A stretch of 5,103 nt of DNA from an uncultured Lachnospiraceae bacterium (GTDB lineage Bacteria; Bacillota; Clostridia; Lachnospirales; Lachnospiraceae), in assembly GCA_934434905.1 (NCBI GenBank), contig CAKSAI010000245.1, positions 1 to 5,103 of the forward strand. Reading direction: 5' to 3'. Both the position numbers and the translations under genes were made by a program. Under the pieces are notes generated by a model. It was not told the origin of the DNA. It saw only the letters and a program-made list of their open reading frames with translations, and did no database searches. Positions 1-5,103 of the stretch are shown in pieces; the stretch's first letter is position 1; each line of letters opens with the position of its first letter.

Positions 1-488
1 CAGACGATGTTCTTGGTATTATGCTTTCCCATAAGGAGCCTTGCTCCTTTGTTATGGACAAGAACAAGTCCAATACGATTATCGTGAGCGAGATCGTGGA
101 TCTGGTACAAGGAAAGCGTCTGGATAAGAATGATGTGCGGCAAGCCTTGACGATCATCAACGAAGTGGCGCAGGAAGTGAGAGAGGAGCGAAAGTACATC
201 TTCTTTCCGGAAGGCGGCTATGAGTTTAATAACAAAAATGTTATGGGAATCTTCCGGCCGGGCAGCTTTAAGTGTGCAGTTAAGGCCAAGGCGCCCATTG
301 TTCCGGTTGCGATCATTGACTCTTATAAGGTATTCAACAGCTTTACCATCGGCAGGGTAACGACCCAGGTGCATTTCCTGAAGCCTTTCTTCTATGAGGA
401 TTACAAAGGCTTGAAGACCACGGAGATTGCGGAACTGGTGAAGGAACGGATCGGTGAAGTGCTGGCACAGTACAGCTTAGCAAAGTAA
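1..488 (+). CDS. plsC: PlsC-type lysophospholipid acyltransferase, 3' part (5' end outside window)
   Basis: Enzymes of this family move an acyl chain onto lysophosphatidic acid (1-acylglycerol-3-phosphate) at the cytoplasmic membrane to make phosphatidic acid. The frame is open from base 3, before the first ATG at 21, so the gene starts upstream; about 161 codons are visible. The first residues, DDVLGI, look like the end of the catalytic HX4D block, whose histidine would lie just left of the window. Next come a block II-like stretch (GKRLDKNDVRQ), block III (FPEGG, codons near 205-219) and block IV (APIVPVAI, near 292-315). Block III is unusual: the common form is FPEGTR, here FPEGGY. No membrane segment is seen in this part. 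The stop at 486-488 is followed 84 bp later by dtd on the same strand. The family is clear; the exact acyl acceptor is not, because of the variant block III and the missing N-terminus. Confidence 0.85.
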   Translation, partial: DDVLGIMLSHKEPCSFVMDKNKSNTIIVSEIVDLVQGKRLDKNDVRQALTIINEVAQEVREERKYIFFPEGGYEFNNKNVMGIFRPGSFKCAVKAKAPIVPVAIIDSYKVFNSFTIGRVTTQVHFLKPFFYEDYKGLKTTEIAELVKERIGEVLAQYSLAK

Positions 489-489
489 C

Positions 490-518
490 TTGCAATCAAA
501 AAGTGAATGTGTTAGACT
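490..518 (+). promoter_or_regulatory. candidate sigma-70-type promoter for dtd
   Basis: A -35-like TTGCAA (490-495, 4 of 6 consensus bases) and a -10-like TAGACT (513-518, 4 of 6) are 17 bp apart. A TG one base before the -10 (510-511) gives an extended -10. It lies directly after the acyltransferase stop, and the predicted start near 525 would give dtd its own short leader. Both boxes are imperfect, so this is only a candidate; read-through from the acyltransferase gene is an alternative. Confidence 0.35.
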
Positions 519-524
519 AAGAGA

Positions 525-548
525 CGCAAATTGATTTTGCGAAGTGAT
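525..548 (+). repeat. intergenic repeat copy 1, with a small hairpin
   Basis: TTGATTTTGCGAAGTGAT at 531-548 is identical to 1084-1101, on the other side of dtd. In this copy CGCAAA (525-530) can pair with TTTGCG (536-541) around a 5-nt loop. The long left arm present at the second copy is missing or decayed here. It lies between the candidate promoter and the dtd ribosome binding site. No T-tract follows, so it is not a standard terminator. Role unknown. Confidence 0.6.
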
Positions 549-556
549 AAAGTTGT

Positions 557-564
557 AAGGAGAG
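557..564 (+). promoter_or_regulatory. ribosome binding site of dtd
   Basis: AAGGAGAG lies 8 nt before the ATG at 573. It decides the start: the in-frame TTG at 531 has no such site and would add 14 residues that precede the conserved Dtd N-terminus. Confidence 0.85.
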
Positions 565-572
565 CGTATCGT

Positions 573-1022
573 ATGAAATTTGTAATACAGAGAGTCACAG
601 AAGCTTCTGTGCGCATAGACGACGCGGTGGTCGGTTCCATTGACAGGGGCTTTGTGGTGCTTATCGGCGTTTCCAATGAGGATAATAAGGAAATTGCCGA
701 TAAGATGGTGAAAAAGCTGATTGGGCTCAGAATCTTTGATGATGCGGACGGCAAGACCAATCTGGCGCTGAAGGACGTGAACGGACAGCTATTGTTGATC
801 TCGCAGTTTACCTTGTATGCGGACTGTAAAAAGGGAAATCGTCCTTCCTTCATAAATGCCGGGAACCCGGTTCTTGCCAATGAGCTGTACGAATATATCA
901 TTGCAGAATGCAAAAAAGAGATTCCCGTTGTAGAGACCGGGGAATTCGGCGCCGACATGAAGGTTTCTTTGTGCAATGACGGACCATTTACCATTGTGCT
1001 TGATTCGGAAGTTTTAAAGTAG
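573..1022 (+). CDS. dtd: D-aminoacyl-tRNA deacylase
   Basis: Dtd is a cytosolic proofreading enzyme that hydrolyses the ester bond of D-aminoacyl-tRNAs (and, as known for the family, mischarged Gly-tRNAAla), freeing the tRNA and keeping D-amino acids out of translation. The 149-residue product has the usual family length. It starts with the typical MKFVIQRVTEASV and carries both signature motifs: SQFTLYADCKKGNRPSF at residues 77-93, with Thr80 at the position known from E. coli Dtd, and NDGPFT at 135-140, holding the Gly-cisPro pair that gives chiral selectivity. The ATG at 573 is chosen for its AAGGAGAG site and the family N-terminus. The gene has its own gap on each side, each with a copy of an 18-nt repeat. 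It is complete, with no frameshift and nothing unusual in the key residues. Identification is nearly certain. Confidence 0.97.
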   Translation: MKFVIQRVTEASVRIDDAVVGSIDRGFVVLIGVSNEDNKEIADKMVKKLIGLRIFDDADGKTNLALKDVNGQLLLISQFTLYADCKKGNRPSFINAGNPVLANELYEYIIAECKKEIPVVETGEFGADMKVSLCNDGPFTIVLDSEVLK

Positions 1023-1063
1023 CGCAGAGGACGATAGTTGCTTATGAGGCTTTTAAAAGTGAT

Positions 1064-1105
1064 ATTCATCACTTCGCGAAATGTTGATTTTGCGAAGTGA
1101 TGAAT
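1064..1105 (+). repeat. long near-perfect palindrome upstream of the recombinase gene (contains repeat copy 2)
   Basis: ATTCATCACTTCGC (1064-1077) is the exact reverse complement of GCGAAGTGATGAAT (1092-1105). Inside it are one G-T pair (1078/1091) and three A-T pairs, giving an 18-bp stem; one more A-T pair can close a 4-nt loop. The right arm contains the 18-nt sequence also found at 531-548. No T-run follows on either strand, so a factor-independent terminator is unlikely. It may be a dispersed intergenic hairpin element, a protein-binding operator or a recombination site; the sequence alone does not decide. Confidence 0.85.
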
Positions 1106-1181
1106 GGGAAATAATAGAAATCACGCTTCTCGTACTTCCTATAAGAAATACCTGTCTCTTTTGCCGGGATTTGGATTCACA

Positions 1182-1187
1182 GAAAGG
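1182..1187 (+). promoter_or_regulatory. ribosome binding site of the recombinase gene
   Basis: GAAAGG lies 9 nt before the ATG at 1197 and supports that start. The earlier in-frame ATG at 1104 sits in the right arm of the palindrome and has no purine-rich site before it. Confidence 0.6.
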
Positions 1188-1196
1188 TTTTGTGCC

Positions 1197-2261
1197 ATGG
1201 AATATACAGAAAAGGTCAATCTGGAAAACAAACGTAAACTAAACGCTTTGCTGAAGGAGCTTCCGAAGTTCTGCAGCGATTATTTCCGGTATCTGGATAC
1301 CAGGAACACGTCCTCCAGGACACGTTTGGCCTATGCCTATGATCTGCGCCTGTTTTTCCAGTTTATACAGCAGAATAATCCCGTTTATTCCGGTAAGCCC
1401 ATGTGCGATATCCCGATTTCGGTGTTGGATCAGCTAACACCTACCGATATCGAGGAATACCTGGCCTACCTTTCTTTTTATGAAAATAATGACGGAACGG
1501 AAAAATCCAATGGAGAAAAGGGAAAATCCCGGAAACTATCTGCCCTTCGGACCATGTACAATTACTTTTTTAAGAAAGAATTTATCACCACAAATGCGCC
1601 ATCTATGATCGACACGCCCAAAAAACACAAGGATAATATCATCCATCTGGATAAGGATGAGGTGTCAGATCTGATTACTGCGGCGGAAAACGGGAATTCT
1701 CTCACAAAAAAGCAACTGGATCTGCATGAGAAGACAAAATACCGAGATACTGCTATTCTCACTCTCCTGCTGGGAACAGGTATTCGGGTGTCGGAGCTGG
1801 TAGGCCTGGACGTGAAGGATGTGAACTTTAAGTATAATTGTATCCGTGTGATCCGCAAGGGCGGAAATGAATCTACGGTTTACTTTGGAGACGAGGTTTC
1901 GGCCGCTCTGATGGAATATCTTGAGCTGGAGCGTGCTTCTCTGGCAGAAAAGGCTGCACCGGAGCACGCAGATGCGCTGTTTCTCTCATTAAAGTACAGC
2001 CGTCTTACTACCCGTGCCGTGGAGTTGCTGGTGAAGAAATACAGCAATGCGGCCAATATTAATAAGAAAATTACGCCCCATAAGCTTCGGAGTACCTATG
2101 GTACCAACCTGTATAAGGAAACAGGCGATATCTATCTTGTAGCCGATGCTCTGGGGCATAAAAGCGTAGAGACTACCAGACAGCATTACGCAGCCACCGA
2201 TGATGAACGGCGAAGGCTGGCCGGGAAGTTCTCCGGGAGTATTTTCAATCGTGAAACATAA
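1197..2261 (+). CDS. Xer-type tyrosine recombinase (integrase family)
   Basis: This enzyme cuts and rejoins DNA at specific sites through a covalent 3'-phosphotyrosine link. XerC/XerD relatives resolve chromosome dimers at dif; others integrate mobile elements. The 354-residue product has an N-terminal SAM-like core-binding domain (about 20-130, with SSRTRLAYAYDLRLFF) and a C-terminal catalytic domain (about 150-345). All catalytic residues are present: Arg197 (GTGIRVSEL), Lys221 (IRKGG), His295 and Arg298 (PHKLR), His321 (LGHKS) and Tyr331 (HYA). It is longer than the usual 300-residue XerC/D, with extra residues at the N-terminus, around 97-112 and before the Arg197 helix (166-182). The start at 1197 has a GAAAGG site; an in-frame ATG at 1104 would add 31 residues unlike the family. 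No phage, excisionase or cargo gene is visible, so a chromosomal housekeeping role is more likely than an element integrase. XerC versus XerD cannot be settled here. Confidence 0.92.
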   Translation: MEYTEKVNLENKRKLNALLKELPKFCSDYFRYLDTRNTSSRTRLAYAYDLRLFFQFIQQNNPVYSGKPMCDIPISVLDQLTPTDIEEYLAYLSFYENNDGTEKSNGEKGKSRKLSALRTMYNYFFKKEFITTNAPSMIDTPKKHKDNIIHLDKDEVSDLITAAENGNSLTKKQLDLHEKTKYRDTAILTLLLGTGIRVSELVGLDVKDVNFKYNCIRVIRKGGNESTVYFGDEVSAALMEYLELERASLAEKAAPEHADALFLSLKYSRLTTRAVELLVKKYSNAANINKKITPHKLRSTYGTNLYKETGDIYLVADALGHKSVETTRQHYAATDDERRRLAGKFSGSIFNRET

Positions 2262-2262
2262 C

Positions 2263-2305
2263 TTTAAATGTTACCATTCACAACCTTTAAACAAGATATT
2301 TTTTT
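2263..2305 (+). terminator. weak candidate terminator at the convergent gene junction
   Basis: Only 25 bp separate the stop codons of the recombinase and kinase genes. TTTAAA at 2263-2268 can pair with TTTAAA at 2286-2291, followed inwards by one mismatch and a GTT/AAC pairing (2270-2272 with 2282-2284) around a 9-nt loop. Seven T's follow at 2299-2305 on the + strand. The stem is A-T rich and the T-run lies 7 nt away, so this would be a poor terminator. It overlaps the 3' end of the kinase gene. No better one is seen for either gene. Confidence 0.22.
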
Positions 2306-2916
2306 AATTCAAGATACTTTAAAATCATCTCCACACATCCATCGAAGCCTAACTGGCCGCTGTCCAGGCTCAGGTGATAGCTTCTGGCATCGCCCCACTT
2401 CTTATTGGAGTAATAATTATAATAGCTGGCTCGCTTCTTATCAGTCTTGCGCATCATATCTCTGGCCTTGTCAGCCGTCCAGCCATATGTCTCCATCAAG
2501 TGCTTTACACGGAATTCATCATCTGCATGGATAAATACCTGCAGGCAGCGCTTATGATCAGCTAACGCGTAATCTGCACAGCGACCGACGATGATGCAGG
2601 ATTCCTTCTTGGCCAGGTTCTTGATCGCATCAAATTGCGCCAGAAAAACCTTATGGTTTAAGGGCATATCCAGGTATGAGGAAGCCGAATATCCGCTTAC
2701 GGAATATGTATCCATCACCAGCGAATATAAGAAGCTGTTGGTTGGTTTTTCGTCATGGTTATGGAAGATCTCCTCGCACAGCCCGCTCTCTTTGGCGGCC
2801 ATGGAGAGCAGCTCCTTGTCATAGCAGTTGATTCCAAGCTTCTCGGAAAGCAGCCTTCCGGTATCCAATCCACCACTCCCAAACTGTCGTCCAATTGTTA
2901 TTACGTAATTCTCCAT
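2287..2916 (-). CDS. cytidylate kinase-like family protein (P-loop nucleotide kinase)
   Basis: The 209-residue product belongs to the cytidylate kinase-like P-loop family common in Clostridia, related to enzymes that phosphorylate CMP/dCMP with ATP. It begins MENYVITIGRQFGSGG: residues 9-16 form the phosphate-binding loop. As I recall is usual in this family, GSGG replaces the GK[ST] of a classic Walker A, so the loop lysine is absent. Other family marks are YDKELL (32-37), IIVGRCADYAL (108-118) and a lid-like KTDKKRASYYNYY (157-169) followed by WGDARSYHL (174-182). Family length is about 200, so it is complete. The ATG at 2916 follows an AAAGGTGG site at 7 nt; a GTG at 3009 would lie almost on the predicted transcription start. 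It lies downstream of the GH36 gene on the same strand but has its own promoter. The true substrate is unproven; a canonical cmk function should not be assumed. Confidence 0.85.
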   Translation of the reverse strand: MENYVITIGRQFGSGGLDTGRLLSEKLGINCYDKELLSMAAKESGLCEEIFHNHDEKPTNSFLYSLVMDTYSVSGYSASSYLDMPLNHKVFLAQFDAIKNLAKKESCIIVGRCADYALADHKRCLQVFIHADDEFRVKHLMETYGWTADKARDMMRKTDKKRASYYNYYSNKKWGDARSYHLSLDSGQLGFDGCVEMILKYLELKKYLV

Positions 2917-2923
2917 AGCATAA

Positions 2924-2931
2924 CCACCTTT
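2924..2931 (-). promoter_or_regulatory. ribosome binding site of the kinase gene
   Basis: On the - strand AAAGGTGG lies 7 nt before the ATG at 2916 and fixes the start there, agreeing with the conserved ENYVITIGRQFGSGG N-terminus. Confidence 0.8.
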
Positions 2932-2936
2932 CTTTT

Positions 2937-2994
2937 CGCTACATTTCGGTAGCACGGGACCCCCGAACTCCGCTACGCTACGTTTGGGTAGCGG
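2937..2994 (-). repeat. structured leader of the kinase gene: two near-identical palindromes flanking a GC hairpin
   Basis: Two 17-nt units, CGCTACATTTCGGTAGC (2937-2953) and CGCTACGTTTGGGTAGC (2976-2992) as read on the + strand, match at 15 of 17 positions and start 39 bp apart. Each folds as GCTAC/GTAGC around a 6-nt loop, and the differences fall in the loops. Between them CGGG/CCCG (2955-2958 with 2962-2965) makes a 4-bp stem. A shifted pairing, CCGCTAC (2970-2976) with GTAGCGG (2988-2994), is also possible. The block lies between the predicted transcription start near 3012 and the ribosome binding site, so it would be in the mRNA leader. No known riboswitch was recognised. Confidence 0.6.
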
Positions 2995-3018
2995 AAAGTC
3001 GCTTCGCACCTTTTCTTC

Positions 3019-3027
3019 ATTATAGCA
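3019..3027 (-). promoter_or_regulatory. extended -10 promoter of the kinase gene
   Basis: The - strand reads TGCTATAAT, a perfect TATAAT hexamer (3019-3024) with the TGn extension (3025-3027). No good -35 box is found at 16-18 bp, which fits an extended -10 promoter. The predicted start near 3012 gives a leader of about 95 nt. It lies between the GH36 stop and the kinase gene, so the kinase need not depend on GH36 transcription. Confidence 0.6.
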
Positions 3028-3059
3028 TAAAAATCACAAAATTCATATACATTTTTTAT

Positions 3060-5103
3060 TCATTTTTTGTAATTTCCTGTACTCGAAAGATTCCATGTGA
3101 TCTTAAATAAACGCGCGCTTCGTTTTTTTCGCAAAGTTACTTGCAGAGCACTCTTTTCTGCATCATACGCATATTCTACCGGCAGTCCCACTGGATATAT
3201 GCACTCTACCTGAACACACTCAGCTGGATGCATGCACTCAGTCGGAACACATTTGAAAGATGGTGGCACTAGTGGAATCTCCTGCGTATCGTTTTCCCCA
3301 TCTTTTCTCCATACAGAAAGATACCAGTGCGTACCGCAATCCAGCGCCGTTGCTGCCCATAATGAATCTAATCCGATGATACCAAGCGGAAATCGCGGCA
3401 GTGCCGTCTTGATTTCCCGCCGTATGGACTTGTAACATGCAATTCCCTCTTTTACACGCATAAAATTTGCTTTCGGAAGCCGATTTAAAAACCCACTCTG
3501 ATGTACACGTCCAAGCATTGCATTTATCATGTTGAACACTGATTCCTCTTCATCCGCTTCATAATGCGGATAAGACCAGACTGCCGCCTGTTCCGGAGTA
3601 ACTACGCTGCCTGCCATGGCAGAGATAGACGGATACAAATCATATTGCGTCTGGTCGCTTGTAGACTGAATGCTGAGTCTGGATAGCATTGCGTAATCCA
3701 TACGTTGTCCGCCCGAAGCACAGTTTTCGATGACTACATCCAGATGCCTTTCTAAAAATGCATCCAGCCACTTCAGATATGCTCGGCAATGATCAAGCAA
3801 CCCGCTTCCTACACTTTCTGCATGCAAATCCGTACCAAGTCCGGCATTGATATTGTAATCCACTTTTAGATATTTCAAATTATACTTATCGACAATCTCA
3901 TCTATCGTTTCATCCGCAAACTTACGCACCGCTGGATTTCTGAAATCCAACTGCCAGCGATAATGCTCCAGCGTCCTCTTTCCGTTTATCTGGAAAAACC
4001 AGTCATCCGGAAGAGTCTTTCCAATCTCGCTGTCAGGACCAATTCCCTCAATCTCAATCCAAAGCCCCGGCTTCATGCCTTTGCTGCAGATATAATCAAT
4101 AACTTCCTTAAATCCATTTGGAAATCTCCAGGAAGATTCCTTCCACACACCGATAGATGACCACCATGAATCATCTCCGCCTTCCAATTCTGAAAACCAT
4201 CCTGCATCAATGACGAAATACTCTGCGCCTGCTTCTGCTGCCGCATCGATGAGAGGAAGCTCCTTCTTTGTTGTCGGGTCTGCAAACAGGCAGTTCATAT
4301 AGTCATTGAAGATAACCGGCAATTCTTCATTATCTGTATTTTTACGGCGGATATTACGACGATATGTCGTCATTTTACCGATCACTTCATCAAATCCACC
4401 AGTGGCTACTCCAAAGGAAACCGGAACTGAAACAAAGCTCTCGCCCTTTTTTAATGTTTTCAGGAAATGATTATGTTCATAATCCGGTCCGCAAAGCTGC
4501 AGATACAAGCCTTCATTTGGATGAGCATGTCCTACTTCACAATACCAGGAACCATTGTTTTCAATTTGCCAGCAAAAAGCTTCATTTCCATTTGGGTTTT
4601 CAAGCACACCCACCGGCGCCTGTTCTGAGCTGGACCATGTACCTGTTTGACTCCATGATAATTTTTTCGTACAACCAAGATTGTACTTAGTAAGTCCCAG
4701 CTGGTAAACACTATTCTTTCTCCATTGCAGTTCACCGTGACAGCCACTATGTGGAATAAAAAGATATGTCTCCTTATCCCAATGCTCATTTTCAAGTGCC
4801 AGACCTGCAAATTTGAAGGATGATATATAATCAATGGTCTGTTCCTCCTCTGAAACATTGATAATTTCAGCAAACGAACGCACCACGGAAGTATTTTCAT
4901 AGAAGCGATAATTCATGCACACTTCTATTTTTTTATTGGATAAAAAAACTTTCAAAACCTGTCCATCTTTTACCCTTTCCTGTTTATGTGACACATAGCG
5001 CATTTCCCATGCCGGACTTGTCATAGTATGTCTCGAAGCATGATGATCGTTGGTATCATACCCAAGCATATGTAATTCCAAAAGCGAATGAAACCAACTG
5101 TAA
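3060..5103 (-). CDS. alpha-galactosidase, glycoside hydrolase family 36 (5' end outside window)
   Basis: GH36 enzymes release terminal alpha-1,6-galactose from melibiose, raffinose-type sugars and galactomannan with retention of configuration. The frame is open to the right edge (YSWFHSL precedes the TTG at 5081), so the start is missing; 680 codons are visible of a family length near 700-730. Numbered from codon 5102, the N-terminal beta-sandwich spans about 1-265, the (beta/alpha)8 barrel 270-575 and the C-terminal beta domain the rest. Key sites: DAGWF at 299-303, GLWIEIEG at 346-353, nucleophile Asp415 in KVDYN (codon 3858-3860), ENCASGGQRMD at 459-469 and acid/base Asp483 in SDQTQYD (codon 3654-3656). 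The visible part shows no signal peptide, but the true N-terminus is absent. Two oddities: GLWIEIEG stands where most relatives have a GLWxEPEM-like motif, and a cysteine-rich 11-residue unit is doubled at 616-637. No transporter or regulator is within the window; a sugar-use operon may lie to the right. Confidence 0.94.
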   Translation of the reverse strand, partial: YSWFHSLLELHMLGYDTNDHHASRHTMTSPAWEMRYVSHKQERVKDGQVLKVFLSNKKIEVCMNYRFYENTSVVRSFAEIINVSEEEQTIDYISSFKFAGLALENEHWDKETYLFIPHSGCHGELQWRKNSVYQLGLTKYNLGCTKKLSWSQTGTWSSSEQAPVGVLENPNGNEAFCWQIENNGSWYCEVGHAHPNEGLYLQLCGPDYEHNHFLKTLKKGESFVSVPVSFGVATGGFDEVIGKMTTYRRNIRRKNTDNEELPVIFNDYMNCLFADPTTKKELPLIDAAAEAGAEYFVIDAGWFSELEGGDDSWWSSIGVWKESSWRFPNGFKEVIDYICSKGMKPGLWIEIEGIGPDSEIGKTLPDDWFFQINGKRTLEHYRWQLDFRNPAVRKFADETIDEIVDKYNLKYLKVDYNINAGLGTDLHAESVGSGLLDHCRAYLKWLDAFLERHLDVVIENCASGGQRMDYAMLSRLSIQSTSDQTQYDLYPSISAMAGSVVTPEQAAVWSYPHYEADEEESVFNMINAMLGRVHQSGFLNRLPKANFMRVKEGIACYKSIRREIKTALPRFPLGIIGLDSLWAATALDCGTHWYLSVWRKDGENDTQEIPLVPPSFKCVPTECMHPAECVQVECIYPVGLPVEYAYDAEKSALQVTLRKKRSARLFKITWNLSSTGNYKK
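3192..3257 (-). repeat. 33-nt imperfect tandem duplication inside the GH36 gene
   Basis: Units at 3192-3224 and 3225-3257 match at 22 of 33 positions by hand alignment and keep the reading frame. They encode FKCVPTECMHP and AECVQVECIYP, sharing the pattern C-V-x-x-E-C-x-x-P. The copies lie in the C-terminal beta domain, just before the strand with the IYP segment that matches the LYP-like segment of relatives. Confidence 0.6.

Noticed and set aside
1038..1066. Possible promoter for the recombinase gene: TTGCTT (1038-1043), 17 bp, GATATT (1061-1066).
   Set aside because: Only 3 and 4 of 6 bases fit the two boxes, and the -10 box overlaps the palindrome arm. AATAAT (1110-1115) and TATAAG (1140-1145) also resemble -10 boxes but lack a -35, so no promoter can be chosen.
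1064..1105. The long palindrome as a factor-independent terminator of dtd.
   Set aside because: The stem is strong, but GGGAAATAATAG follows rather than a T-run, and the opposite strand lacks one too.
1134..1161. ACTTCCTATAA at 1134-1144 equals the left (XerC) arm of the Firmicute dif consensus as I recall it, just before the recombinase gene.
   Set aside because: The following bases do not match the right arm (TTATGTAAACT type), which is the better conserved half. A one-arm match alone is plausibly chance and is not a dif site.
1104..1196. A 31-residue N-terminal extension of the recombinase from the ATG at 1104.
   Set aside because: There is no ribosome binding site, the start lies inside the palindrome arm, and the extension does not resemble the start of Xer proteins. 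The ATG at 1197 has GAAAGG at 9 nt.
2231..2239. The small inverted repeat CTCCGGGAG near the end of the recombinase gene, considered as a terminator.
   Set aside because: It is a 4-bp stem with a 1-nt loop inside coding sequence, too tight to fold and with no proper T-run.
1197..2261. The recombinase as integrase of a mobile element carrying the neighbouring genes.
   Set aside because: No excisionase, phage, plasmid or cargo genes and no attachment-site duplication are visible, and the neighbours are metabolic or housekeeping genes.
2917..3009. A longer kinase N-terminus from the GTG at 3009.
   Set aside because: It would begin about 3 nt from the predicted transcription start and run through the hairpin leader, while the ATG at 2916 has a good ribosome binding site and the family N-terminus.

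Overview
The window reads as a chromosomal segment of an anaerobic Firmicute, most likely a Clostridia/Lachnospiraceae gut bacterium. That placement is inferred from protein style and AGGAG-type ribosome binding sites, not from a database search. It holds five protein genes. Three on the + strand run towards two on the - strand. No RNA gene, CRISPR array, insertion sequence or prophage gene is visible.

Left half, + strand: the 3' part of a PlsC-type lysophospholipid acyltransferase gene (1-488) runs in from the left edge. It is followed by a complete dtd gene for D-aminoacyl-tRNA deacylase (573-1022) and a complete Xer-type tyrosine recombinase gene with all six catalytic residues (1197-2261). 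Both intergenic gaps here carry a copy of the same 18-nt sequence, at 531-548 and 1084-1101. The second copy is the right arm of a long near-perfect palindrome (1064-1105) just upstream of the recombinase gene.

Right half, - strand: a GH36 alpha-galactosidase gene enters from the right edge, with its 5' end outside the window, and stops at 3060. After a 143-bp gap comes a cytidylate kinase-like P-loop kinase gene (2287-2916). That gap holds an extended -10 promoter and a leader with two near-identical small palindromes. The kinase and recombinase genes converge, with only 25 bp between their stop codons.

The genes do not form one pathway: membrane lipid synthesis, translation quality control, site-specific recombination, a nucleotide-kinase-like protein and galactoside breakdown. 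No clearly new system is evident. The points most worth a second look are the repeat/palindrome set around dtd and the recombinase gene, the paired palindromes in the kinase leader, and an 11-residue, cysteine-rich tandem duplication near the C-terminus of the GH36 enzyme.
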